From JAEVLT01 sp964484065 (GTDB lineage Bacteria; Bacillota; Bacilli; Bacillales; Cytobacillaceae), in assembly GCA_964484065.1 (NCBI GenBank), contig CAZAEW010000015.1, positions 1 to 64,000 of the forward strand: DNA of 64,000 bases. Reading direction: 5' to 3'. Within the stretch, counting starts at the first letter, position 1, and each line of letters opens with the position of its first letter. Below the pieces are notes generated by a model. The model was given only the letters and a program-made list of their open reading frames with translations. It was not told the origin of the DNA and made no database searches. Made by a program: the position numbers and the translations under genes. Below are positions 16,317 to 25,092 of the stretch, piece after piece.

Positions 16317-16793
16317 ATGGGTATGTTTTTCCAATTAAATTATCTTTCACCGATTGGTCTTATAAAAATAGAGGGAACGGACGAAGCAATCTATTCCATC
16401 CTGTTTTCTGAAGAAGGAAACCAAGATACACGTTTGGATGATGGAGTTCCAAAGGTTTTAATAGATTGCTATGAACAGCTTGATGAATATTTTAAAGGGA
16501 ACCGCAGGGATTTTACCTTCCCTTACATAATGGAAGGAACGGACTTTCAAAAAGCCGTTTGGACCGAATTGAAGGAAATATCATATGGTAAAACTTTAAC
16601 CTATAAAGAACTAGCCAAATCAGTAGGGAAAGAAAAGGCTGTCCAAGCAGTAGGAAATGCCAATGGGAAAAATAGATTAAGCATTGTGATTCCCTGCCAT
16701 CGGATTGTTGGCTCAGATGGAAAATTAACAGGTTATTCCGGAGGTTTGCGAAGAAAGGAATGGCTGCTTCAGCACGAAAAGTCTCATCGATGA
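16317..16793 (+). CDS. ogt: Methylated-DNA--protein-cysteine methyltransferase
   Basis: About 158 residues. This suicide enzyme transfers the alkyl group of O6-alkylguanine to its own cysteine. The active-site motif IPCHRIVG (catalytic Cys, His) and the following GYSGGLRRKEWLLQHE are intact, as is the helical DNA-binding segment (SYGKTLTYKELAKSVG). The start is ATG 16317 or 16323, 1-7 nt after the ung stop with no clear ribosome site, so translation is probably coupled to ung. Confidence 0.94.
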   Translation: MGMFFQLNYLSPIGLIKIEGTDEAIYSILFSEEGNQDTRLDDGVPKVLIDCYEQLDEYFKGNRRDFTFPYIMEGTDFQKAVWTELKEISYGKTLTYKELAKSVGKEKAVQAVGNANGKNRLSIVIPCHRIVGSDGKLTGYSGGLRRKEWLLQHEKSHR

Positions 16794-16801
16794 ATTCCCA
16801 T

Positions 16802-16842
16802 GGTCCAGACCTCGGCGGCAAAAAAAGGTCTGGACCTTATTC
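16802..16842 (+). terminator. Terminator of the ung-ogt operon
   Basis: GGTCCAGACCT (16802-16812) pairs perfectly with AGGTCTGGACC (16826-16836). Confidence 0.88.
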
Positions 16843-16934
16843 ATTATAGACTCTCAACCACGTAAACTAGAGCAGATCATTCATAAAGGGTGCCCAAGCG
16901 ATCTATAAAGACCCCAATTTTTGATGGTCTAATA

Positions 16935-17179
16935 GAGTTATGGTCGCCGAAGGCAGGTCTCGATGCCTGAAACTGAAAAATTCAAAGGGTTTGGGTCACC
17001 GAAGGCAGGTCTCGATGCCCAAAACTGAAAATTTCAAAGGGTTTGGGTCACCGAAGAAGGGTCTCGATGCCCGAAACTGAAAATTTGAAAGGTTTTGGGT
17101 AACTGAAGGAGGGGCTCGATGCCCGAAACTGAAACTTTCAAAAGGTTTGGGTCATCGAAGGCAGGTCTCGATGCCTGAA
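16935..17179. repeat. Tandem array C: five 52-bp units
   Basis: CTCGATGCC (one copy with CTCGATGCCT) recurs at 16959, 17011, 17063, 17115 and 17167, exactly 52 bp apart. Each unit folds as TTTGGGTCACCGA, a 9-nt loop, TCGATGCCCGAAA with about three mismatches. It lies after the ogt terminator and before the LCP gene. The unit can be aligned with that of array A. Confidence 0.93.
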
Positions 17180-17371
17180 ATTTCTGTTTTCCCCGTTTCG
17201 ATACACACTCTGGGCAGACTTTTTCTCTAATTAAAGACTTTTTAGACTATCATTCGGCAAATTGCATCAAAAGTAAAAAATTAGGTTAACAATTAATTAC
17301 ATATATTCTTTTATTCTAGAATTTGATATTCTATTAAATAGAGTGAAATTTGTACCAGTGGAGGCACAACA

Positions 17372-18301
17372 ATGACTTCAAGACGAAAGAGCAAGAAAAA
17401 AAGAATATGGCTTCGTGTAATTGGAATTATTTTTCTGATCCTCATAATTGGAGGAGGAGCTTTTGCATACTCTGTTTATAAATCTGTTAAAGATACGGCA
17501 AACACGATGCATCAGCCAATTGACCGGAAATCAGATAAACGGACAAAACCAGTTGAACTCACTAAAAAACAGCCATTCTCAGTTTTAATGCTTGGTGTCG
17601 ACGAGCGGCAAGGCGATAAAGGGCGTTCTGATACGATCATTGTGTTAACGGTTAATCCCAATCAGCATTCTGTAAAAATGCTAAGTATTCCCCGTGATAC
17701 ACGTACTGAAATAGTTGGTAAAGGAACAGTAGATAAGATCAATCACGCCTACGCTTTTGGAGACATTCCAATGGCAATGGATACGGTGGAAAAATTCCTT
17801 GATATTCCAATTGACTATTATATGAAGATCAATATGGAAGGGTTTAAGGACATTGTAGATGCGGTCGGCGGAGTAACGGTTCAAAATAACTTGGATTTTA
17901 CCGTTGGAAAGGATCATTTTCCTGTTGGTGAAGTCAGCTTAAACGGTGACCAAGCTTTAAGTTTTTCAAGAATGCGTCATGAAGATCCGAATGGCGACTT
18001 TGGCCGCGAGCAAAGGCAGCGCCAAATTATTCAAGCCATCCTTCATAAAGGGGCCAACATTTCAACGCTTACCAACTATAATGACGTGTTACAGGCAATC
18101 GGTAAAAATGTGAAAACTAATTTAACTTTTGAACAAATGGTTGATATTCAAAAGAATTATAAAGATGCAACAAATAATGTGGAGCAGATCCAGGTTACCG
18201 GCTCTGGAACAAGAATAAATAACATTTATTATTTAATCGTTTCTCCGGAAGAACAGCAAAAAGTCCAAGATGAGCTAAAAGCACATTTAGAAATAAAATA
18301 G
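17372..18301 (+). CDS. LCP (LytR-CpsA-Psr) family glycopolymer ligase
   Basis: A 309-residue membrane-anchored enzyme that attaches anionic polymers such as wall teichoic acid to peptidoglycan. A basic N-terminus is followed by one membrane helix (residues about 13-35). The LCP domain has VLMLGVDERQGDKGRSDTII, MLSIPRDTRTEIVG, DKINHAYAFGD, VGGVTV and LSFSRMRHEDPNGDFGREQRQRQII, with the conserved Asp and Arg residues of the polyprenyl-phosphate site. GTGGAGG precedes ATG 17372. Partner polymers are probably made by the tag locus at 55-64 kb; this is inferred. Confidence 0.95.
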   Translation: MTSRRKSKKKRIWLRVIGIIFLILIIGGGAFAYSVYKSVKDTANTMHQPIDRKSDKRTKPVELTKKQPFSVLMLGVDERQGDKGRSDTIIVLTVNPNQHSVKMLSIPRDTRTEIVGKGTVDKINHAYAFGDIPMAMDTVEKFLDIPIDYYMKINMEGFKDIVDAVGGVTVQNNLDFTVGKDHFPVGEVSLNGDQALSFSRMRHEDPNGDFGREQRQRQIIQAILHKGANISTLTNYNDVLQAIGKNVKTNLTFEQMVDIQKNYKDATNNVEQIQVTGSGTRINNIYYLIVSPEEQQKVQDELKAHLEIK

Positions 18302-18334
18302 AAAAAAAGCTGACGATTCTAGTCAGCTTTTTTC
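18302..18334 (+). terminator. Terminator of the LCP gene
   Basis: AAAAAGCTGAC and GTCAGCTTTTTT form a perfect stem with a short loop directly after the stop codon. Confidence 0.92.
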
Positions 18335-18899
18335 TATGAAAACAGTGAGTGGAAATCTAACGGGTTCCGTTTTGAAGTGAAAGAAGACCAATTATCATAT
18401 CAAAGCACATATGGTTTCTAAGGTCAAATCACAATAAAATCATATTCAAAAACGCTATTGAGAAATACAATCAGAAAATCTTCGGACAATGAAAAGCTAA
18501 ATAGTTACGTTTGTGACCGAAGAGTGCCAGCTTCAATTTCTATATCCCAATTCATAGTTTATTTAGCGCCTATTTTCACATGCACATTCCGCTGTACAAT
18601 AAGTAGTGTCATACCCTAAAAGCTTTATGTGAATTTTAAGTAGTATTTTATAAAAAACTACTTAAAACGTTAATATATCAGCAATAATTAAAGCGTGAAT
18701 TTCGATGTGAATTCTCGCTAAAAACCTATTATAATTTGCCTTTTTGCACCTCGTATCGCAGAACCAGTGTGGGGAAATCTGACTATTTTTATCAATTTTT
18801 CTGAAAATATGTAAGTTTTTGATATCTAAACCATTTTCTGAATGTTATACTTTAGTTATTAATTTTTCTGTCAAGTTCAACTGATGAGGGGGATTTTTC
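18335..18899. other. 565-bp intergenic region with one strong palindrome
   Basis: No gene is supported. TTTTAAGTAGT (18634-18644) and ACTACTTAAAA (18657-18667) are perfectly complementary across a 12-nt AT-rich loop with no T tail, so an operator or RNA hairpin is possible. TATACT near 18847 may be the -10 element of the DUF805 gene. Confidence 0.5.
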
Positions 18900-19283
18900 A
18901 TGTCGTGGTATTTGAAAGTATTAAAGAATTATGTAGGTTTTTCTGGCAGGGCTAGTCGTAAGGAATACTGGATGTTTTATCTTTTTAACTTTATCGCTAC
19001 TATTATTACCGAGGCTTTGGACTTTTTTCTCATGAATAATAACGGATTCCCAGTTATAACCTTACTCTACACTTTGGCCATTTTATTACCGTCCCTGGGC
19101 GTTGTCTGGCGCAGGCTGCATGATACAGGAAGAAGCGGAGGCTGGTTTTTTATTTCCTTTGTTCCGTTTGTCGGCGGAATCATTCTTCTTGTCTTTACTT
19201 GTCTTGACAGTGAGCCGAATGATAACATGTACGGACCAAATCCAAAAATGGATTCCATGTCCTTTGAGAAGGATATTTTATAA
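18900..19283 (+). CDS. DUF805 membrane protein
   Basis: A 127-residue membrane protein of the DUF805 (YhaH) family. It has the usual start (YLKVLKNYVGFSGRASRKEYW), three membrane helices, the cytoplasmic VVWRRLHDTGRSGGW motif and the end PNDNMYGPNPK. The function is unknown; members are often linked to envelope stress. GAGGGGG precedes ATG 18900. Confidence 0.93.
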   Translation: MSWYLKVLKNYVGFSGRASRKEYWMFYLFNFIATIITEALDFFLMNNNGFPVITLLYTLAILLPSLGVVWRRLHDTGRSGGWFFISFVPFVGGIILLVFTCLDSEPNDNMYGPNPKMDSMSFEKDIL

Positions 19284-19300
19284 AGCCAGGTCAGCACCAA

Positions 19301-19338
19301 AAAGTAACTCCTACGCAAAAAGGGAGTTACTTTTTTTA
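19301..19338 (+). terminator. Terminator of the DUF805 gene
   Basis: AAAGTAACTCC (19301-19311) and GGAGTTACTTT (19323-19333) are followed by a T run. Confidence 0.92.
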
Positions 19339-19471
19339 TGTCTCAAGAGAAAAATGAGTGCCATTAGCCTGCATAAAGTTTTTACATCTTCATTTGATAA
19401 GGTAATATAAAGATAAACAAAGTGTCTTTTTCAGTATATGATGAACCAATATCTCATAGGGAATTTTGGTG

Positions 19472-19813
19472 ATGATGATGAAAGATGCAGTAAGCCGTCG
19501 TGAATTTAAGCGGGTTAAACTTTCGGAGCCCATTCCTTCATCGATTAAAATGGTTTCTTCGCCATTTAATAGCGACCATGAAGCATATAATGATGTCTTT
19601 ATGTATGTCATAAATATAGGTGCCGGAGGCCTTGGTTTTGTTAGTAAAACAGAATTTGAGATTAACTATCTGACCATTTACAAAATATGTTTTACATTAA
19701 ATCAGAAAGACCTTGTTTTGTTTGGAAAAATAATACGAAAACGAAAATTAGTAAACGGCTTCTTCGAATACGGTGTGAAATTTGATTTTAGTTTCGAAGG
19801 CTGGGAACGGTAA
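19472..19813 (+). CDS. PilZ-like domain protein
   Basis: A 113-residue protein with a PilZ-like layout: RREFKRVKL near the start (RxxxR-type motif) and NIGAGGLGF where PilZ domains have (D/N)xSxxG, followed by strands ending KLVNGFFEYGVKF. The Ser of the second motif is replaced, so c-di-GMP binding may be weak or lost. ATG 19472 is 9 nt after TAGGGA. A c-di-GMP riboswitch lies elsewhere in the window (35.8 kb), so the organism is expected to use this messenger. Confidence 0.75.
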   Translation: MMMKDAVSRREFKRVKLSEPIPSSIKMVSSPFNSDHEAYNDVFMYVINIGAGGLGFVSKTEFEINYLTIYKICFTLNQKDLVLFGKIIRKRKLVNGFFEYGVKFDFSFEGWER

Positions 19814-19824
19814 TTTTTGAGCAA

Positions 19825-19856
19825 GGGGAAGTGCTGACGGCACTTCCTCTTTTATT
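19825..19856 (+). terminator. Terminator of the PilZ-like gene
   Basis: GGAAGTGC (19827-19834) and GCACTTCC (19840-19847) are followed by TCTTTTATT. Confidence 0.85.
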
Positions 19857-19971
19857 GTTGCCAACTTTTGTTATATAAAAATAGTAAAAATAAGATGTCA
19901 ATAGTTATTATTTTTAAATGGTATTAAATTGTTAAATCGTTACAATCAGGTTAATTTTTTGTGAAAAGAGT

Positions 19972-19987
19972 TTGAAAGTGCTTACAA
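19972..19987. promoter_or_regulatory. Candidate cre site upstream of malic enzyme
   Basis: TTGAAAGTGCTTACAA matches the CcpA consensus except for one position (T instead of C in the central CG). It lies about 160 bp before the malic enzyme start. Confidence 0.5.
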
Positions 19988-20146
19988 CTGGAGTAAGATG
20001 TGAGTGGAAAAAGGGCACAGGGGATTTGCCATGCTGATTTTCATTACATGCAAATGCCTGCGGGAATAGAAAAAACAGGCTGTTAAGCTATATTAAAAAA
20101 TAATTTTTCTGCAAAGAAAAAAGATTCAACATGGGAGATGTACATA

Positions 20147-21394
20147 ATGTCAACATTACGGGAAGAAGCATTAAAAATGCATAAGGAACATCAGGGAAAG
20201 CTTGGTGTTTATTCAAAGGTTCAGGTGCATGACGCAAAGGATTTAAGCTTGGCTTATTCACCTGGGGTCGCCGAACCGTGCCTGGACATTCACGAGGATG
20301 AACGCAAAGTCTATGACTACACGACGAAGGGGAATCTTGTTGCTGTCGTTTCAAATGGAACAGCCGTCCTTGGTCTCGGCAACATTGGTCCCAAAGCAGC
20401 CATGCCGGTTATGGAAGGAAAAGCGGTGTTATTCAAATCATTTGCTGACGTCGATGCTTTTCCGATTTGCTTGGGAACGAACGATCCGGATAAAATCGTT
20501 GAGACCGTAAAGCTTTTGGAACCAACCTTTGGCGGAGTGAACCTGGAGGATATTGCGGCACCGCAATGTTTTGAAATTGAAGACCGCCTTCGAAAAATTT
20601 GCGATATTCCCGTTTTTCACGATGACCAGCATGGGACTGCCATCGTAACAGCAGCCGGATTAATTAATGCTCTAAAATTGGCTGATAAAAGAATAGAAGA
20701 TATTCATGTTGTCGTAAATGGTGCGGGCGCCGCAGGTGTGGCGATTGTCAAGTTGCTGCAGCGCATGGGGGTCCGAGATGTGATTTTATGTGATACTAAA
20801 GGGATTATTTATGAAGGCCGTCCGATTGGGATGAATCCGTTTAAAGAGGAAATGGCCCGCAAAACGAATAAAGAGAAAAAGCAAGGGACACTGGCAGATG
20901 CTTTGGCCGGGGCTGACGTCTTTGTAGGGGTATCGGCCGCAGGTGCGGTAACAAAGGAAATGGTCATGTCGATGAATCAAGACCCGATTATTTTTGCCAT
21001 GGCTAACCCGGTTCCGGAAATTATGCCGGATGAAGCTAAAGCAGCAGGAGCGTTGGTTGTCGGTACAGGCCGATCGGACTTTCCAAATCAGGTTAATAAT
21101 GTTCTTGCCTTCCCGGGAATTTTCCGCGGTGCTTTAGATGTTCAGGCAAAAGAAATTAATGAAGAAATGAAGCTTGCTGCCGTTTATGCGATTGCCGGTT
21201 TAATTTCTGAAAAAGAACTGCATGCCGATTATGTAATTCCGGATCCATTTGACCCGAGAGTTGCAGCGCATGTGGCAGCCGCCGTTGCCAACGCCGCAAT
21301 GGAAACCGAAGTCGCTCAAAAATACGTCAGCACTGCAAAAATCAAACAGCGTCTCTTAGCCCTGGCAGAACAAAAAGAATCAGAACTAGTATAA
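20147..21394 (+). CDS. Malic enzyme, YtsJ type
   Basis: A 415-residue oxidative malate decarboxylase (malate to pyruvate) close in length and sequence to B. subtilis YtsJ. Features: SLAYSPGVAEPC, the catalytic Tyr/Lys region (YDYTTKGNLVAVVSNGTAVLGLGNIGP), metal ligands in FHDDQHGTAIV and the nucleotide fold VVVNGAGAAGVAIVKLL. Use of NADP rather than NAD is likely by homology, not proven here. GGGAG precedes ATG 20147; the in-frame ATG 20138 is too close to it. A near-cre site upstream suggests carbon control. A 12-codon frame (ATG 20031) lies in the leader. Confidence 0.95.
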   Translation: MSTLREEALKMHKEHQGKLGVYSKVQVHDAKDLSLAYSPGVAEPCLDIHEDERKVYDYTTKGNLVAVVSNGTAVLGLGNIGPKAAMPVMEGKAVLFKSFADVDAFPICLGTNDPDKIVETVKLLEPTFGGVNLEDIAAPQCFEIEDRLRKICDIPVFHDDQHGTAIVTAAGLINALKLADKRIEDIHVVVNGAGAAGVAIVKLLQRMGVRDVILCDTKGIIYEGRPIGMNPFKEEMARKTNKEKKQGTLADALAGADVFVGVSAAGAVTKEMVMSMNQDPIIFAMANPVPEIMPDEAKAAGALVVGTGRSDFPNQVNNVLAFPGIFRGALDVQAKEINEEMKLAAVYAIAGLISEKELHADYVIPDPFDPRVAAHVAAAVANAAMETEVAQKYVSTAKIKQRLLALAEQKESELV

Positions 21395-21444
21395 TCACTT
21401 CTTACATCTGCTATAAATTAGAGTCTGTATATGATCCAGTTAAA

Positions 21445-21490
21445 AAGAGTGCCTTCCAATCCTTGTGATTGGTTGGCACTCTTCATTTTT
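21445..21490. terminator. Terminator between malic enzyme and lipoprotein genes
   Basis: A long stem: AAGAGTGCC plus CCAATC (21445-21461) against GATTGG plus GGCACTCTT (21467-21483), with a small internal loop, then T-rich sequence. It probably serves both convergent genes. Confidence 0.92.
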
Positions 21491-21525
21491 TATCGTCGGC
21501 TGTTTTTTAAAGGATACTTTAACTA

Positions 21526-22044
21526 TTACTGTGGTTTTGGAATGGGAATTTCCAAAGTATTAACTTTCGAACCATCCTTTGCGGAGTAATCAAATAATTC
21601 AAGTGTAACTTCATCTGAAGTTACCAGTGCTTTACTAAAGGTCATTTTAAAGTCGCCCCAAGCAGGTGCTCCTGCCGTTTGATAGTTGCTTTCCATCAAC
21701 ACTTTTTCTCCATTATAAAGAGCATATTGAAAATTGCCTTCAAATACCTGAGCTTTCCCTGTAACAATGAATTCATCTCCAGACAGAGAAACTTTCACGT
21801 CTTTAAATATTTCATTTTGATAGACCATATCCGCTGGTACATTTGAAACAGGGCTATTTTGAGTTGGTGTCCCTTCATCCTTCGATTTCTGTTTTTTATT
21901 TTCGTTTGCTGATCCGTTGGTGTCTTTAACCTCTTTTTGCCCGGTCACATTTGATTTTTCTTTTATGTCTTTGCTTTGTTGAGTACACGCGGCTAAACCA
22001 AAAATCATCATTAAAATAGTCAGCATCCAAAACAACTTTTTCAT
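21526..22044 (-). CDS. Gmad2 domain lipoprotein
   Basis: A 172-residue lipoprotein. The signal peptide ends in the lipobox LAAC. Residues about 22-70 are a charged low-complexity linker. Residues about 75-172 match a Gmad2 immunoglobulin-like domain, named for bacterial spore germination proteins (VSLSGDEFIVTGKAQVFEGNFQYAL, GAPAWGDFKMTF, VTLELFDYSAKDGSKVN). It is probably tethered to the outer face of the membrane. AAGGGGG precedes ATG 22044; the frame opens 9 codons earlier without support. Confidence 0.85.
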   Translation of the reverse strand: MKKLFWMLTILMMIFGLAACTQQSKDIKEKSNVTGQKEVKDTNGSANENKKQKSKDEGTPTQNSPVSNVPADMVYQNEIFKDVKVSLSGDEFIVTGKAQVFEGNFQYALYNGEKVLMESNYQTAGAPAWGDFKMTFSKALVTSDEVTLELFDYSAKDGSKVNTLEIPIPKPQ

Positions 22045-22210
22045 GATTTTGCCCCCTTTTTGAATCGGCAAAAAATGTTGATGCCATGCTGCTCAAAGGA
22101 AAAATTAATATCTTCTATCCTCATTTTATCACCTTTTTTTCGCTAGCTAGCACAAAAAGAAAAGCTGCCTTAATGGCAGCTAAGTGATCTGTTTTTTTCA
22201 TGATTGGAAG

Positions 22211-22831
22211 CTAAGCTCCTGTTTTGACACGAAGGGTATTGCTGGTTCCTCTATCCCCAATGACGGTTGATTGTAAGCTAATCCATCGGTTCATCCGTGT
22301 GAACAACAGGAAGAAGACGGCACTCATGATAACTCCTTTAACGATGTTAAATGGCAGAATTGCCGTTACAATCAGCTGGCGCATGGCTGGTGCTGTCATG
22401 GCCGGAGAATTTAAGAAAAGCGTATAGGCCGGCAGAATGACATAATAATTTAAAACACTCATGACGAATCCCATTGTGATGGAACCGACAATCAAGGAAA
22501 ATACCATCCCTTTACGGGTTTTTAATTTTTTATATAAATAGTAGGTTGGAAGTACAAATAAAATGCCGGCAATGAAGTTCGCCGCATGACCGACAGGGAC
22601 TCCCGTCGCACTTCCAACTGTAAAATAATTTAGGACATTTTTAATAAATTCCACCAAAATCCCGGCTAACGGTCCAAAAATCAAGGCAGCAATCAGAGCG
22701 GGAATATCGCTGAAATCGACGAGCAGGAAATTTGGAAAAATAGGAATCGGAAAATTGAACAACATCAGGATAAACGAAATACTGCTCAGCATGGCGATTG
22801 AAACAATGGCTTTGACTTTTAACTTTTTCAC
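22211..22831 (-). CDS. ribU: Riboflavin ECF transporter S component
   Basis: A 206-residue integral membrane protein with about six helices that binds riboflavin and works with the shared EcfA/A'/T module encoded elsewhere. Typical segments are MLSSISFILMLFNFPIPIFP, LLVDFSDIPALIAALIFGP, VLNYFTVGSATGVPVGHAANFIAG and the C-terminal ILPFNIVKGVIMS. The start is GTG 22831, with GGAGAGAG in front; the longer frame overlaps the riboswitch terminator. Control by the FMN riboswitch immediately upstream confirms the substrate. Confidence 0.95.
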   Translation of the reverse strand: MKKLKVKAIVSIAMLSSISFILMLFNFPIPIFPNFLLVDFSDIPALIAALIFGPLAGILVEFIKNVLNYFTVGSATGVPVGHAANFIAGILFVLPTYYLYKKLKTRKGMVFSLIVGSITMGFVMSVLNYYVILPAYTLFLNSPAMTAPAMRQLIVTAILPFNIVKGVIMSAVFFLLFTRMNRWISLQSTVIGDRGTSNTLRVKTGA

Positions 22832-22907
22832 TTTTACTCTCTCCTTTTGTGATCGATCCACTTCAAGAAGAAAGATTCGGCATTTTTCAGCTTTGCCTAA
22901 AAATAAG

Positions 22908-22940
22908 AAAACCCTCAAGTTTTGGACTTGAGGGAGAATT
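22908..22940 (-). terminator. Expression-platform terminator of the FMN riboswitch
   Basis: CCCTCAAGT (22912-22920) and ACTTGAGGG (22926-22934) form the stem. On the minus strand it is followed by TTTTCTTATTTTT. It lies between the aptamer and ribU. Confidence 0.88.
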
Positions 22941-22987
22941 TAAAAGGCAAGCTTAATAAACGTTCAAAATGGCTATTTTTGAACATG

Positions 22988-23124
22988 CTGAACCTCCACC
23001 TTCTCCCATCCAGACTATACTGTCGGCTTTGGAATCGCACCAAATCCTGCCATAAAGGCTCGCGGGCTCAGAAAAAAATTTCAATACCGCCGATCGGGAA
23101 TTTCACCCTGCCCCGAAGATAGAT
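22988..23124 (-). ncRNA. FMN riboswitch (RFN element)
   Basis: On the minus strand the hallmark RFN blocks are present in order: ATCTTCGGGGCAGGGTG, AATTCCCGATCGGCGGT, GAGCCCGCGAGC, TTTGGTGCGATTCC, AAGCCGACAGTATAGTC and GGATGGGAGAAGG. It is followed by a terminator and ribU. High FMN is expected to favour termination. Confidence 0.97.
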
Positions 23125-23287
23125 CAAACATTATTAATTTTGTAATTATTATACTTCAAGGTTAGGAAACTGTCACGCTTTAAAATTTTATCCGATAGGA
23201 TAAGTGAGAATTGTGACAGAAGTTTGAATAACGGTGAATTCAGTAGTTATGAAATTGGTCCGAAAAATGGTGAACTTAATTCAAATT

Positions 23288-23371
23288 TGTGAACTTGGCG
23301 TGAATAATTGTGAACTTGGCGTGATTAGTTGTGAACTTGACGTGAATAATTGTGAACTCCGCGAAAAAGAC
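23288..23371. repeat. Tandem array D: four 21-bp units
   Basis: TGTGAACTTGGCG-type units start at 23288, 23309, 23330 and 23351, exactly 21 bp apart, with looser relatives just upstream. It lies between the divergent ribU riboswitch and the TSUP gene. The same unit family makes up array F at 44 kb. Confidence 0.88.
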
Positions 23372-23591
23372 AAAATCGTCTAGAAATTTTTTATAAATAT
23401 CCCACTGATTTTTTTAAAAATAAACAATAAACATGCGTGATCCACCAATTTTTAATCGGAAATATCAGAATTTGTGCACAGCCGACATCAATCCGTGAAT
23501 TTTTTTCAAAAACCTCTAAGATGAATCAAAATTTTCTCTATGGTAATCTTAATTTAGTTCATCCACGAGTCGAATTGAGGGGGAGATTGGG

Positions 23592-24341
23592 TTGGCGATT
23601 ATGCTGACGATGTTTTTGCTTGGTGTTTTATTAGGATTTGTCGGGGCGGGGGGCTCCGGTTTCATTATTGCGATTTTGACGGTGCTCTTTGGGGTGCCGA
23701 TTCATACTGCTTTAGGCACGTCACTTGCCGCAATGGTATTTACGACAATGTCCGGCGCCTACAGCCATTACCGGGAAGGGAATATTTCAGCCAAAACAGG
23801 TCTTGCTGTCGGCGGATTTGGAGCGGTCGCTTCCTATCTTGGATCAAAGCTTGCCGGGCTGATTCCGGTCAATTCGCTGCATTGGTTAACTGGGAGCGTG
23901 TTATTGCTTTCAGCGATAATTCTTATTTTCCGTCTATTTATCCTTCAAAAAATGAACAAGGATAGCCGGGACACAAGTGCAGGCCGTGCCTTTATATTAA
24001 AAGCCGCATCTGTCGGGATCGTAACAGGCCTGCTGTCAGGGACGTTCGGAATTGGCGCTGCGCCGTTCATTCAAATCGGACTTCTGGTGATCATGGGTTT
24101 ATCGATCAAACAATCAGTCGGTACGACGATGCTTGTTATTTTGCCGATCGCCATTGCGGGTGGGATTGGCTACTATTTCCAAGGCTACTTAGACTTTGTG
24201 CTTTTAGGGGAAGTTCTTGCCGGAACGATGATTGGCTCATATGTTGGGGCGAAGTTTACCGCCCTTGCACCGCAGCCTTTATTAAAAAGTGCGATGGTTT
24301 TAACACCTATCGTTGCGGCGGCTATTTTAATCATAAGTTGA
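23592..24341 (+). CDS. TSUP family permease (TauE/SafE)
   Basis: A 249-residue membrane protein with about eight helices, built from two related halves (LGFVGAGGSGFIIAILTVLFG and GLLSGTFGIGAAPFIQIGLL), the typical TSUP repeat. Members export or import sulfite, sulfonates or other organic anions; the substrate here is unknown. TTG 23592 follows GAGGGGGAG with normal spacing, while ATG 23601 is rather far. Confidence 0.9.
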   Translation: MAIMLTMFLLGVLLGFVGAGGSGFIIAILTVLFGVPIHTALGTSLAAMVFTTMSGAYSHYREGNISAKTGLAVGGFGAVASYLGSKLAGLIPVNSLHWLTGSVLLLSAIILIFRLFILQKMNKDSRDTSAGRAFILKAASVGIVTGLLSGTFGIGAAPFIQIGLLVIMGLSIKQSVGTTMLVILPIAIAGGIGYYFQGYLDFVLLGEVLAGTMIGSYVGAKFTALAPQPLLKSAMVLTPIVAAAILIIS

Positions 24342-24352
24342 TTTTTTCAAAA

Positions 24353-24420
24353 AAAAGCTGGACATGCTCTGTACCGGATTTCTTTTTCGAAGAGGAATTT
24401 GGCAGCGGTCCAGCTTTTTA
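24353..24420 (+). terminator. Long-loop terminator of the TSUP gene
   Basis: AAAAGCTGGAC (24353-24363) and GTCCAGCTTTTT (24408-24419) pair across a 44-nt loop. Confidence 0.7.
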
Positions 24421-24708
24421 TCTGTGAAAAACTTATTCTATGGAAGGAGCCGGGGGCGAATTATAACCGGGAATGTGGGTGAGGTTACGACGGCTTTTTT
24501 ACTGGATCAAGAATGCGAAATTTTCACTTATACCTTGTCCAGTATAAATTCAAGAAAAATCTTTTTCTAAAAGCAGGAATTTTTAATAATTTATAGAATT
24601 TTTATAATAATCAGTCATTTTATTATAGAAAACACCAACCATTATTCAGAAATTGGGGTCTCTTTCATCATTGTCTTTGGAATAATCACGAGATAAGGAG
24701 TGTATTCA
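24421..24708. other. Intergenic region, nothing identified
   Basis: An open frame at 24364-24570 overlaps the terminator and has no ribosome site or recognisable sequence. No repeats or RNA elements were seen. Confidence 0.5.
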
Positions 24709-24876
24709 ATGAGTAATGTAAGGCGGACAGGGATTTATCAAAACACAGGAAAGCATCGCTGGGAATTTTGGTATGTTCAATCAAACAATTTAAAAGTTCT
24801 CGTATCGTGGCTCAGCTGGGGGGCATCCACAGAATACGAAGAATGGGAAAGAAAGTGTCTTTTAAGTGTCTCCTAA
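24709..24876 (+). CDS. Small 55-residue protein, unknown
   Basis: A short gene with AAGGAG well placed before ATG 24709 and a strong terminator after it. The protein is rich in aromatic residues, especially tryptophan (HRWEFWYVQSNNLKVLVSW, then LSWGAS and EEWERK). It has no membrane helix or signal peptide. I do not recognise a family. Ribosome site, terminator and biased composition make it a likely real gene. Confidence 0.6.
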   Translation: MSNVRRTGIYQNTGKHRWEFWYVQSNNLKVLVSWLSWGASTEYEEWERKCLLSVS

Positions 24877-24952
24877 GAAACGGAGATGTATACTCATTTT
24901 AGGGGTAATGTTTTAAGCATATAAAAAAAACGAACAATGGGATGATAAAAGG

Positions 24953-25003
24953 GTCTGACCACTCACTATATAAATGGATATGGTGAGTGGTCAGACTCTT
25001 TGC
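24953..25003 (+). terminator. Strong terminator after the 55-residue protein gene
   Basis: GTCTGACCACTCAC (24953-24966) pairs perfectly over 14 bp with GTGAGTGGTCAGAC (24983-24996), then TCTTTGCTTTT. Confidence 0.92.
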
Positions 25004-25092
25004 TTTTATAAATGGATTTTTTCTCCTTGTGTAATAAGACCTAACCGAGGAAAACTATGAGAGATTCATCAAACCAGGGAGGAAACATTACC

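Noticed and set aside
18634..18667. Palindrome in the 18.3-18.9 kb gap considered as a terminator
   Set aside because: No T run follows on either strand and no gene ends nearby; kept only as a possible operator.
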